Below are positions 1-8,242 of a DNA stretch of 64,000 bases, in pieces. Position 1 is the first letter of the stretch, and every line of letters begins with the position of its first letter. The stretch comes from Indioceanicola profundi (lineage in GTDB: Bacteria > Pseudomonadota > Alphaproteobacteria > Azospirillales > Azospirillaceae): the NCBI RefSeq assembly GCF_003568845.1, contig NZ_CP030127.1:837501-901500 (forward strand). Reading direction: 5' to 3'. The notes under the pieces were generated by a model. That model saw only the letters and a list, made by a program, of their open reading frames with translations, did no database searches and was not told where the DNA came from. The position numbers and the translations under genes were made by a program.

Positions 1-250
1 CGGATCCAGCCGCTTCAGGAAAAATTAACCCTTATTTGAGCGCAATTACAGGGAGCTTGCGGATTGAATCGAATCCGAGGTGGTAGATGGTGGTGCGACA
101 GCAAGCCCGTAGGACTCGCGCATCCGCCCCGACAGGCTATACCTCTTTTGGCGAGACCTCAGCGGATTGTTAATCCGGCCGCCGTAATTGCGGGCCAAGG
201 AGCTTGGCTTGTGTCCGTAGCCGATATGGCATCCAGGCTGCCGCCCCAAC
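1..250. other. Left-edge stretch without a supported gene
   Basis: No convincing reading frame. A short hairpin (GCCAAG, GAG loop, CTTGGC, about 196-212) lies before the end of the thioredoxin-like gene and has no U-tract. Short overlapping frames on both strands look like random GC-rich frames. Confidence 0.4.
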
Positions 251-631
251 TCATCCGCCGCGGCCCTCTATCTGGCGAGTGATTGCATCGGCAAAGGCGT
301 CCACGCCCGGCCAGCTCGTTATCCGACCGCGAAGCCTGTGTCCCTTGAAGACCAGGAACACCGGAATTCCGTGCAATCCGAACCGGTTCGCCAAATCGAA
401 GTCGTCATAGACGTTGTCGTGCAGCCAGCGAACTTGTGGCCAGCGGAGCCGGCCCGCCGCGTCCAGGATCTCCCGCTTTGCAATGTCGCAATTCGGACAG
501 TCCCGTCCCCAGAGGAAGAGCACTGTCACGAGATCCCTGCCGGCCTCTGCCAACTTATCGTCCAGCGAACTGCTGGTTACACGCTCCATAGGGAAGCGCT
601 GGAAGAATTCGGGAACCATAATCTCAGCCAT
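251..631 (-). CDS. Thioredoxin-fold protein with CPNC active site
   Basis: A 126-residue protein with a single thioredoxin fold and no signal peptide, so probably a cytoplasmic thiol-disulfide oxidoreductase. The redox motif C-P-N-C is at residues 45-48, after a hydrophobic beta strand (VTVLFLWGRD). The cis-proline loop is visible as GLHGIPVFLVF. The motif differs from the CGPC of classical thioredoxins, so the redox potential and partner are unknown. The length fits a stand-alone thioredoxin. The start at 631 has a GGAAGGA-like ribosome site about 11 bases upstream. It is transcribed away from the membrane-protein genes to the right and has no clear functional partner here. Confidence 0.8.
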   Translation of the reverse strand: MAEIMVPEFFQRFPMERVTSSSLDDKLAEAGRDLVTVLFLWGRDCPNCDIAKREILDAAGRLRWPQVRWLHDNVYDDFDLANRFGLHGIPVFLVFKGHRLRGRITSWPGVDAFADAITRQIEGRGG

Positions 632-814
632 GCGCGCCTGTTCCTTCCGGGCCGGATCATTGGCCGTTGAAGGCCGTAGTACGTATGTGACGTTTGGACG
701 GATCGGTCAGCCCTATTTTTGTCCGCATTCCAGAGCAGATTTCAGCGTCCGAGCCGGGGACAAAACAGCCTGCACGCCCGTTATGACGCGGGCAACATTG
801 TGCAGAGCAACAAA

Positions 815-2470
815 ATGGCGGCAACCAGCGAGGCCTATTCGGGAGTGGTCCGCCCGGTCAGGGCGACGTCGCTCTCCACAGGGATTCTGACGGCTTTTAC
901 CTTCTTCCTGATCGTGCTCTCGGCTCTGCCGCTGCTGATTACCGATTCCCCCCCGGTCTTCGATTACCCCAATCACCTCGCACGAGTTCATATCCTGGCG
1001 CATCTGGACGAGGTCCCCGCCTTCGCGGCCAACTTTACCCTGGACAGTCTTTTCCTTCCGAATGTGCTGGCGGATTTGATCCTGCTGGCCCTCGAACCGT
1101 TCCTGGGAATCGAGCTGGCGGGTAAGGTTCTCCTTCTCCTTCTGGTGACCCTGACCGTTTCGGGAACGGTGGCGCTGGGCACGGCCGCCGCTGGCCGCCG
1201 CACCGTCTGGCCCCTGCTGGTCGCAGCGCTGGTCTGGAACGAGGTGATGGTCTGGGGCTTTCTGAATTATGTGCTGGGCGTCGGACTACTGCTCTGGGCC
1301 CTGGCCGCGTGGCTCCACCTCGATCGTGTTTCCAGGACGGGACAGCTTGCCTCGGGTGTGGTGTTCGGGCTGTTGCTGTTCCTGGCGCACATGGTCGCTT
1401 TCGGACTTTTTGCCGTGGCCATTGCCGTTCTGGAACTGGCGCGGGCCTGGACGCGCAGACAGGAAGGGCTCGCTCCGGTCATGCGGCGGCTGGTCGTCTC
1501 CGCCCTGATCTTCGTGCCGGCACTGGCGCTGTTCTGGATCAGCAGTCCGGCCAGCGGTCTGCCGATGGAGTTCCGCTTCGCCTTTACCGCGTGGCAGAAA
1601 TTCTCGCCCTTCACCCGCCTGCTTTCCACCGGCAACACCGTGCTGGATGTGGCAACGCTGGCCCTGGTGGTTGCAACCATCTGCATCCTGCTGTCCAGCC
1701 GGCGGGTCAAGCTGCATCCCGGACTGGGGCTGGTCGCGTTGGCCTTCGTCGTGATGGTGCTGACGCTGCCCTACTCCGCCATGGGCTCCTACTTCCTGGA
1801 CAGCCGCATCGCACCGGCTGCGGTGATCCTGCTGACAGCGGCATTGATCCCGGCGCGGCCATCCCCCCGGCTTGCCGCAGCGTTCTGTCTGGCGCTGGTG
1901 GCGGTGGTGGGAACCCGGGGCGTCGTCATGGCCCGTGACTGGGCGCCGCAGGATCAGCGCATTGCCGCAATCAAGCAAACGCTCCAGCAACTTCCCTCCG
2001 GCGCGATCCTGGTTCCGGCGGAGGCGGCGCCCTTTGAGCTTGGCGACTGGACCACAACCCGCCGCACCAACCCGGCGCATGAACATACGGCCACCTACGC
2101 CGCCATCCACCGCGACGCGGTCGTGGTCAACCTCTTCGCCCGCAAGGGCCAGAACCCCCTCATCTTCACGCCGGCCGAGAGCGCGCTGTTGGCAGTCGCA
2201 GGCAATCCCATCGCCCGCGCCGGCACGGATGAGGAGCTGGTCGGCTTTCTTGAGCGCGTGAACGAGGCAGCCCGCAGCATGAAAGACAGGCCCAGGGTCG
2301 GTGTACCCGGCATCTACGTCATCGTCTTCCATCGTGGGTGCGGGACGTTGCCCAAAGGCCTGCCGGTCCAGACGGTGGCCTGCGAGTCCGACCACATGCT
2401 GATGCGCATGCTGCCGGCGAAGCCGGAGAACGAAGATTACGACGCGGTGGCTGAAGGGAGCAGCTCATGA
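815..2470 (+). CDS. Polytopic membrane protein, putative GT-C-type glycosyltransferase
   Basis: About 551 residues with roughly ten or more hydrophobic segments, then a soluble C-terminal part from about residue 370. The first large periplasmic loop contains DYPNHLAR (about residues 50-57), an acidic motif in the position where GT-C enzymes carry their catalytic Asp. This suggests transfer of a sugar from a polyprenyl phosphate donor on the periplasmic face. The frame is open upstream to a TTG at 719, but the ATG at 815 is preferred because the upstream part is not hydrophobic or conserved-looking. It overlaps the next gene by 4 bases (ATGA), so the two are co-translated. A general EpsG/ArnT-like membrane protein is the alternative. 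The family assignment is inference from topology. Confidence 0.6.
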   Translation: MAATSEAYSGVVRPVRATSLSTGILTAFTFFLIVLSALPLLITDSPPVFDYPNHLARVHILAHLDEVPAFAANFTLDSLFLPNVLADLILLALEPFLGIELAGKVLLLLLVTLTVSGTVALGTAAAGRRTVWPLLVAALVWNEVMVWGFLNYVLGVGLLLWALAAWLHLDRVSRTGQLASGVVFGLLLFLAHMVAFGLFAVAIAVLELARAWTRRQEGLAPVMRRLVVSALIFVPALALFWISSPASGLPMEFRFAFTAWQKFSPFTRLLSTGNTVLDVATLALVVATICILLSSRRVKLHPGLGLVALAFVVMVLTLPYSAMGSYFLDSRIAPAAVILLTAALIPARPSPRLAAAFCLALVAVVGTRGVVMARDWAPQDQRIAAIKQTLQQLPSGAILVPAEAAPFELGDWTTTRRTNPAHEHTATYAAIHRDAVVVNLFARKGQNPLIFTPAESALLAVAGNPIARAGTDEELVGFLERVNEAARSMKDRPRVGVPGIYVIVFHRGCGTLPKGLPVQTVACESDHMLMRMLPAKPENEDYDAVAEGSSS

Positions 2471-3651
2471 GGAGAACCGTGGGGGAGCGGAATGAACCGG
2501 CCGCAAGGATCGCGGCCGCCATTCTCGTTGCCGGCCTTACAATGCTTATTGTGTGGCAGCTTCAGCGCTCCCTGCCGGGGCCGTTGCTCTGGGATTTCGG
2601 TTCCTTCATGGGGTCGGGGCGGGGCGCTGCGGAGGGGCTGAATCCCTACGACATCTATCCCGGCCTGACCTTCCGGCTGGAAATCCCCGGCTTCGAAAGT
2701 TGGAATCATAATCTTAATCCACCGGTGGCGCTGCTTCTGTTCCAGCCGCTCTCGCAGCTCGAGCCCTTCATGGCATTCCGTCTCTGGTGGGCTGTCACCG
2801 TGATATCCTATGCGGCCCTGGTCTGGCTGCTGGTCCAGCGCTACCGGCCCGAAGCGCCGCTGGTCCCGGCCCTGGCGGCATTTGCCGCGGCGGGCTTCTG
2901 GGACACGCTGATCCTGGGCCAGATCTATGTTCCCCTGGCTCTGGCGGCTGTCGGCGCTTGGCTGCTGCTGGAGCGGGATCGGCCCATCGCCGCGGGCATC
3001 CTGATCGGCATCGTCGTGGCCGTGAAGCCGAACTTCCTGGTCTGGCCCGGCCTGCTGTTCCTGGCCGGGCACTATCGCGCCGCCTTCGCCTGCGGCGCGT
3101 CTGCCGTGGCGCTCTCGATCATCCCCGCCCTGCTTTATGGGCCGGAGGTCTACCGGTTCTGGCTCGATCTCGTCGCCAATGATGAGGGCCGGGCCGTCTT
3201 CCTGACCAATGCGTCGCTTCCGGGCCTATTCCAGCGGTTTGGACTGAACAGTCTCGGCATGGCCGCAAGCCTGTTGCTGCTGGCAGGTCTCGCGTTCTGG
3301 GCTTGGCGGCGGCGGCCGGACCCGCTGCTGGCGAGCGCCCTCGGACTGCTGGGCGCTCTTTTAGCGTCGCCGCTGGCCTGGATCCATTACACGCTTTTCC
3401 TGCTGCCGCTCTTCTTCTGGCTACGGATGACGCCGCTCCTATCGGTCACAGCCTTGCTGCTGATCGTTCCGGTAACAGTCATCCTCGACCGCTTCATGGT
3501 GGCTCCGGCCTGGCAGCAGGCCACCATCGGGTCCGCCTATGGCTGGGCGCTGCTGCTGCTGTTCGCGGCCGTACTGCTGCAGGTCCGCGATCCCCGGACG
3601 GAGCCGTCGCCCCGGCGGCATCTGGAGCCCGCAATCAATCCGGCTGAGTAA
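2467..3651 (+). CDS. GT87 (DUF2029) family membrane glycosyltransferase
   Basis: A 394-residue protein with about ten membrane segments. The early loop motif DFGSFMGSGRGAAEGLNPYD is typical of DUF2029/GT87, the family of mycobacterial polyprenyl-phosphate-mannose and arabinose dependent transferases. The acidic residues in that loop would be catalytic. It shares an ATGA overlap with the preceding GT-C-like gene and lies opposite a polyprenyl-phosphoryl-arabinose donor operon, so it could use that donor to decorate a lipid, polysaccharide or pilin. Sugar and acceptor cannot be read from the sequence. Confidence 0.72.
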   Translation: MRRTVGERNEPAARIAAAILVAGLTMLIVWQLQRSLPGPLLWDFGSFMGSGRGAAEGLNPYDIYPGLTFRLEIPGFESWNHNLNPPVALLLFQPLSQLEPFMAFRLWWAVTVISYAALVWLLVQRYRPEAPLVPALAAFAAAGFWDTLILGQIYVPLALAAVGAWLLLERDRPIAAGILIGIVVAVKPNFLVWPGLLFLAGHYRAAFACGASAVALSIIPALLYGPEVYRFWLDLVANDEGRAVFLTNASLPGLFQRFGLNSLGMAASLLLLAGLAFWAWRRRPDPLLASALGLLGALLASPLAWIHYTLFLLPLFFWLRMTPLLSVTALLLIVPVTVILDRFMVAPAWQQATIGSAYGWALLLLFAAVLLQVRDPRTEPSPRRHLEPAINPAE

Positions 3652-3776
3652 GTGGAAGCAAGTGGGTCCGGCAAATTCGGCCCATCAGGGAGGAGGTGTG
3701 ACCGGTTGTGTCATCTCGGGTGCTAGAGGGTGCTGTTAACCGGTTGGTCAGCAGTACACCCCCCTTTTATCGCGCC

Positions 3777-5072
3777 ATGAAGATGCGCGACCTTTTCCTG
3801 ATCCTCGCCGGCGCCGCGGCCCTTGCGGTTCCGGCGACCAGTGCCCTCAGCACCCTGCCGACGGCGATCCCATCCCCGCGCCTTGGCCAGGGAGGGGCTG
3901 TACGTGTGCAGCCGCTGGCGACGCAGAAAATCTGTCAGCTCATCGGCGAGGTTGACCGGCAGACCGGCGCTCCCACCATCAATGCCACCGAGAGCCGCTT
4001 CGGCTTCTGGGGCAGCGATCTCGGCATTTCGGTGGAGCATGCCGGCCGGCTCTATTTCCTGTTCGGCGACACCCACGCCCGGCCCGGCCTCGGTCGCCCC
4101 CACGATACGGACCTGATCGCGAGCACCGCCGACCGGGACCCGGAACGCTGCCTGCGCCTCGACGTTCCGCGGGCGGAGGATGGCGGGTACCGGCCCCTCA
4201 CCATTCCCGGCGTATCTTCCGGCGCGTTCGAGGTGCCGACCGGCGGTTTCAGCGCCAACGGAAAGCTTTATCTCATCGCCAGCACGGACAACTCCCCGCA
4301 CCGTACCATGGGTCGCTCGGTCCTGGCCGCCTCGGAGGATGATGGGGCGAGCTTCACCAGGATCATGGACCTGTCCACGGACAAGTTCATCAATGTCGCA
4401 GCAACGGTGATCGGCTCGTCGGAAGTTCCTGGACTACCTACCCCGCCGGGCGGCGCCGTGCTGATGTGGGGCACCGGCACCTATCGTGCGAGCGCGCCGT
4501 TCCTGGCCATCTCCCCCTCCGCCCAGGTGGAGAATGCGGCTGCCCGCCGCTATTTCGCCGGCATGGAGAGCGGGCTTCCCCGCTGGAGCGACAAGGAGGC
4601 CGATGCGGTACCCTTGTTCCAGCAGTCCTGCATGGGCGAGGTCTCGGTCGCCTGGAACGAGCATCTGCGCAAGTGGGTCATGCTGTACAACTGCATGGGG
4701 CCGGGCGGCCGCTCGCAGATCCTGATGCGCTCCGCCGATCTGCCCTGGGGCCCGTGGGCGGAACCGCTGATCGTCTTCGACCCGGCAGTGGATGGCGACT
4801 GCCGCTTCATCCAGGCTGGCGGCCCCATGCCTGCGGGCCAGCCCTGCGCCATGGTGGGGGACCCGCACGTAAGGTTCTCCCCGGGCGATGCCTATGGCCC
4901 CTACCTCATCCCGTCCTTCAGCCGCCCGGCGCCGGGCGGCGGCGTTCACATCTACTTCACCATGTCCACCTGGAACCCCTACACCGTGGTGCTGATGCGT
5001 GCCACGCTGTTGCAGGATCAGCCGGAAGCACCGGCCCAGGACGCGGTGCCGCCAAGGCTGGTCGCCTACTGA
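3777..5072 (+). CDS. Exported DUF4185 beta-propeller-like protein
   Basis: About 431 residues beginning with a signal peptide (MKMRDLFLILAGAAALAVPA, cleavage near the following serine/threonine stretch). The body shows DUF4185 features: a FGDTHARPGLGRPHDTDLIA-type segment, repeated beta-strand/acidic-turn units, and a late HIYFTMSTWNPYTVVLM motif. DUF4185 proteins resemble five-bladed propeller glycosidases; some mycobacterial members act on arabinan. That would fit the neighbouring arabinose-donor genes, but catalysis is not shown. The frame is open to 3708; the ATG at 3777 is chosen because it begins the signal peptide. It ends 10 bases from the convergent DprE2-like gene. Confidence 0.7.
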   Translation: MKMRDLFLILAGAAALAVPATSALSTLPTAIPSPRLGQGGAVRVQPLATQKICQLIGEVDRQTGAPTINATESRFGFWGSDLGISVEHAGRLYFLFGDTHARPGLGRPHDTDLIASTADRDPERCLRLDVPRAEDGGYRPLTIPGVSSGAFEVPTGGFSANGKLYLIASTDNSPHRTMGRSVLAASEDDGASFTRIMDLSTDKFINVAATVIGSSEVPGLPTPPGGAVLMWGTGTYRASAPFLAISPSAQVENAAARRYFAGMESGLPRWSDKEADAVPLFQQSCMGEVSVAWNEHLRKWVMLYNCMGPGGRSQILMRSADLPWGPWAEPLIVFDPAVDGDCRFIQAGGPMPAGQPCAMVGDPHVRFSPGDAYGPYLIPSFSRPAPGGGVHIYFTMSTWNPYTVVLMRATLLQDQPEAPAQDAVPPRLVAY

Positions 5073-5082
5073 ACCGGCCAGG

Positions 5083-5859
5083 TCAGATGTTGGTGCGCTT
5101 GAACACCCGCTCCGGCACCGTGCGGATGATGGTCATGATGCCGAGCCAGGGCCAGGGCACATAAACCACGTCGCGCTTGGCCTTCAGGTGCTTCATGATG
5201 GTGGCGGCGAAGGCGTCCGGCTGCATGGCCATGGGCAGCTTGCCCAATGACCATGTCATGGCCGTGTCCAGGAACCCCGGCTTCACCGTCATCACATGCA
5301 CGCCCGCCCGGTGCATGCGCGCCCGGTAACCCTGGACATAGGCATGCAGCCCCGCTTTGGCGGAGCCGTAAACGTAGTTCTTGAGCCGCCCACGGTCGCC
5401 GGCAACGGAGCCGAGCACGACCACGCTGCCGCCCCCCTGCGCCTCCAGCCGGGGCGCGAAGCGGGAGAGGACGGAAACCGCGCCAAGATAGTTCGTCTCC
5501 ACCGTCCGGCGCGCGAGAGCGAAGTCGTTGTCGATTTCGGTCTGCTCCGGCATGTCGCCGAAGGCGATGAACAGGTTCAGCCGCCCGCGCCCGGCGAAGG
5601 CGGCGGCACGCTCCACCAGCCCGCAATGGCTGTCATAGTCGGTGGCGTTGAAATTCACCGCCTCCGCCCGGCAGTCATGACGGACGCGCAGATCGCCGGC
5701 CATGCGCCCAAGATCGTCCATGTCACGGCCGCAGAGCAGCAGGTCGGCATCGGGGGCAACGCCTCTGGAAAAGGCCCGCGCCACGGCGGAGGAAGCTCCC
5801 AGGATGACCCAGACCTCCCGCGCCAGGGGATCAGGGGGAAGTGCTGCCACGTCCGTCAT
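5083..5859 (-). CDS. SDR oxidoreductase, DprE2-like 2-ketoreductase
   Basis: A 258-residue short-chain dehydrogenase. The nucleotide-binding segment is WVILGASSAVARAF near residues 17-30. The catalytic triad is visible as Ser in VVLGSVAGDRG and Tyr/Lys in YVYGSAKAG. The C-terminus ends in a membrane-associating hydrophobic stretch (VPWPWLGIMTIIRTV). Mycobacterial DprE2 reduces the 2-keto intermediate made by DprE1 to decaprenylphosphoryl-arabinose using NADH. The assignment rests on SDR identity plus the directly overlapping DprE1-like gene (4-base overlap at 5856-5859). On sequence alone another SDR substrate is possible. It is the last gene of the operon. Confidence 0.75.
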   Translation of the reverse strand: MTDVAALPPDPLAREVWVILGASSAVARAFSRGVAPDADLLLCGRDMDDLGRMAGDLRVRHDCRAEAVNFNATDYDSHCGLVERAAAFAGRGRLNLFIAFGDMPEQTEIDNDFALARRTVETNYLGAVSVLSRFAPRLEAQGGGSVVVLGSVAGDRGRLKNYVYGSAKAGLHAYVQGYRARMHRAGVHVMTVKPGFLDTAMTWSLGKLPMAMQPDAFAATIMKHLKAKRDVVYVPWPWLGIMTIIRTVPERVFKRTNI

Positions 5860-7208
5860 GCCGCCCCTCCCTCACGGATTTTCAGACGCCGCGCCATATC
5901 GCTCATGAACTTGCCGTCAGGGTCCCACTTCTTCAACGCCGCCTGGAAGCCGGCCAAGCGCGGGTACATGGCCCGGAATCCGTCCGGCGACAGATGGCTG
6001 TCCTTGGCCAGATAGACGCGCCCGCCGGCATCCAAGGTCTGCCGTTCCAGCCGCGTCAGCAACTCATCCACGCCGGGGCGGTTCGGGATGTCCACTGCCA
6101 AGGTCAGGCCGGGCATGGAGAAGCTGAGGTCGCCCCGCCCCTCCCGGCCCATGGCCTTCAGAACGGCCAGGAAGCTGGCCCGGCCGGCCTTGCCCAGGGT
6201 TTCCAACAGGCCCCGCACCGCGGCGGGCGCCTCATCCTGCGGCACCACGCACTGGAACTGGTGGAAGCCAGCCTTGCCGTACATCCGGTTCCACTGGTGG
6301 ATGGCATCCAGCGGATAGAGGAAGCTGCGCCAGTGGGTCGGCCGCTCCGTCCCGCCGGCTGGCACGCGCCGCCAGTACATCTCGTTGAAGGCGCGAACCG
6401 TGGGGCCGCTCAACACGAATCCCGGCAGGTCGACCGGCAGACCGCGGGCCTTCACCGCCTGCTCCGGCAGGGGCTCCTCCGCGGGTGCGGCAAGCTCCAA
6501 CACGCCGCGGCCGAGATTGCGCCCACCGGCCAGGGCATCGATCCAGGCCACCGAATAGGGCGTGTCCGGATGCGGCGTGGTCAGCCCTTCCACCACGGCA
6601 TCCAGATCGGGCAAGCGCCTCAGCTTCACCATGGCGGCATTGCCGGGTACGCGCTGCAGGCGCAGGGATAGCGCGGTGATGATCCCGGTCAGGCCGATCC
6701 CGCCGACCGTAGCTGCGAACAGGTCGGCATTCTCCTGTGCCGAGGCGCGCACTACCTCGCCCTTCGCGGTCAGCACCTCGATCCATTGCAGATGGTCGCT
6801 GAAATTGCCGGCGGCCTCCTGGTTCTTGCCATGAACGTCGTTGGCGACGGCGCCGCCCAGCGTGGCAAAGGCGGTCCCTGGAGTCACCGGAACCAGCCAG
6901 CCCCGCGGCAGCAGCACCCGCATCAGGGTCTCAAAGGTAACGCCGGGTTCCGCAACCAGCTCTCCGGTAGCGGAATCGAAGGAGATCAGCCGGTCCAGCC
7001 GTTCAGTCAACAGGGCATAGCCGCCGCTGTTCAGCGCGGCATCGCCATAGGACCGGCCGGCGCCGAAGGCCAGCACGGGCTTGCCGTTGGAGCTTTCGAG
7101 GGCGGCGCGCAGCGCGGACTGACGCTCCGGTCGGGCCGCCTTGCTATCGGCGCGGGCCGTGCGGCCCCAGCCGGTCAGGCTGACATCACGCCAGGGAGAG
7201 GTGCTCAT
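5856..7208 (-). CDS. FAD-linked oxidase, DprE1-like (polyprenylphosphoryl-ribose 2'-oxidase)
   Basis: A 450-residue FAD_binding_4 protein. The FAD/pyrophosphate region is at residues 45-60 (FGAGRSYGDAALNSGG), with further cofactor contacts in TPGTAFATLGGAVANDVHGK and ATVGGIGLTGIITAL. The C-terminal ALO-like part contains AKDSHLSPDGFRAMYPR and ends in SDMARRLKI, both characteristic of DprE1. In mycobacteria DprE1 oxidises the C2 hydroxyl of decaprenylphosphoryl-beta-D-ribose, the first half of its epimerisation to the arabinose donor. It overlaps both neighbours by 4 bases. The expected partner DprE2 follows and a HAD-UbiA fusion precedes, so a complete donor pathway is likely. Confidence 0.85.
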   Translation of the reverse strand: MSTSPWRDVSLTGWGRTARADSKAARPERQSALRAALESSNGKPVLAFGAGRSYGDAALNSGGYALLTERLDRLISFDSATGELVAEPGVTFETLMRVLLPRGWLVPVTPGTAFATLGGAVANDVHGKNQEAAGNFSDHLQWIEVLTAKGEVVRASAQENADLFAATVGGIGLTGIITALSLRLQRVPGNAAMVKLRRLPDLDAVVEGLTTPHPDTPYSVAWIDALAGGRNLGRGVLELAAPAEEPLPEQAVKARGLPVDLPGFVLSGPTVRAFNEMYWRRVPAGGTERPTHWRSFLYPLDAIHQWNRMYGKAGFHQFQCVVPQDEAPAAVRGLLETLGKAGRASFLAVLKAMGREGRGDLSFSMPGLTLAVDIPNRPGVDELLTRLERQTLDAGGRVYLAKDSHLSPDGFRAMYPRLAGFQAALKKWDPDGKFMSDMARRLKIREGGAA

Positions 7209-8242
7209 GCGGCACCTCCGGCGGCGACGCCATGGCCGGCCGCCTCATCCGCCCGCATCATGCGGGTGGCGATGGGCAGGGCGATGAAGCCCAGCAGCAC
7301 CGCGAACCACAGCGTCGTGACGCGGATGACGGCGGTGGCCGCGACAGCCACGTCCGCCTGGACGCCCAAAGCCACCAGAAGCCCGAACATGGATACCTCC
7401 GTGCCGCCTAAACCGCCGGGCAGCATGGCGGCCGCCCCAACCAGCATGGCGAAACAGAAGACGAAAGCGGCCTGGAGCATGGTGACATCGGCCCCAAACA
7501 CGTCCAGCAGCACCTTCAGCGCATAAGCCTCCGCCCCCCAGCCGATAAGCGCCAGGACCAGACCACCGAGATAAAGTCCCGGCGAGCCGAGGCGACCCGC
7601 ATGCAGCAGCATGCGCCGCACGCGCCCGAACAGGCGCGGCGCCCGGCCGACAATGCGGTACGCTAGATTGACGATGGGCAGGCTCCAGCGCGGAGCGAGC
7701 AGCACGATGGAAGCGCCGCCGACCACGACCGCTCCGATCGCGATAGCCATCCCGTGGCCGGCAAACACGCCGCCCAGGCCGGCAATGGTCAGCAGCACCG
7801 CCGCCGCCGCATCGCTCAGACGGTCGGCGATCATCAATCCGGCCGTACGCTCATAGGGATAGCCATGGCCGCGGCGCAGGAACCAGAGCCGCACAGCCTC
7901 GCCCAGCTTGCCGGGCGTGGTCGACATGGCCAGCCCGGCCATATAATAGAGCCCGTTCTGCCCTGCCGGAACGGAGAGACCGGCACCGCGTGTGAAGATC
8001 AGCCAGCGCACCGTCCTGGCCAGATAATTGATGAGCGACAGCCCCAGCAGCGCAAGCGCCACGCCGGGTCCAATGCGGCCGAGCTGATGCAGCGCCTCCG
8101 GCCCGCCGGCCAGAATGCCGGCGATGATGGCGACAACGGCGAAGGCGACGGCGCCGCCGATCGCCCATTTCTCAATGCGTCCGAGGCCGACCGGCATGCC
8201 CTCGCGATTGCTGCTTCGGTCCATTCCTGTCAATCCTGTCAA
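7205..8242 (-). CDS. Flippase-like membrane protein (UPF0104/LPG synthase TM family)
   Basis: A 345-residue protein with about eight membrane segments and the pattern of the lysylphosphatidylglycerol synthetase transmembrane/UPF0104 family: an early NYLARTVRW motif, then STTPGKLGEAVRLWFLR and a late MLPGGLGGTEVSMFGLL. Such proteins often sit in operons making polyprenyl-linked sugars and are proposed to move lipids across the inner membrane. Here it lies between the HAD-UbiA fusion and the DprE1-like oxidase with 4-base overlaps on both sides, so flipping of the finished arabinosyl lipid is a reasonable guess. No catalytic LPG-synthase domain is present. Confidence 0.75.
   Translation of the reverse strand: MTGLTGMDRSSNREGMPVGLGRIEKWAIGGAVAFAVVAIIAGILAGGPEALHQLGRIGPGVALALLGLSLINYLARTVRWLIFTRGAGLSVPAGQNGLYYMAGLAMSTTPGKLGEAVRLWFLRRGHGYPYERTAGLMIADRLSDAAAAVLLTIAGLGGVFAGHGMAIAIGAVVVGGASIVLLAPRWSLPIVNLAYRIVGRAPRLFGRVRRMLLHAGRLGSPGLYLGGLVLALIGWGAEAYALKVLLDVFGADVTMLQAAFVFCFAMLVGAAAMLPGGLGGTEVSMFGLLVALGVQADVAVAATAVIRVTTLWFAVLLGFIALPIATRMMRADEAAGHGVAAGGAA

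Noticed and set aside
60-85. tRNA-like TTCGATT/GGATT stretch
   Set aside because: No acceptor, D or anticodon arms could be folded around it on either strand.
46-249. Minus-strand frame of 67 residues at the left edge
   Set aside because: No ribosome site, no family, and composition typical of random frames.
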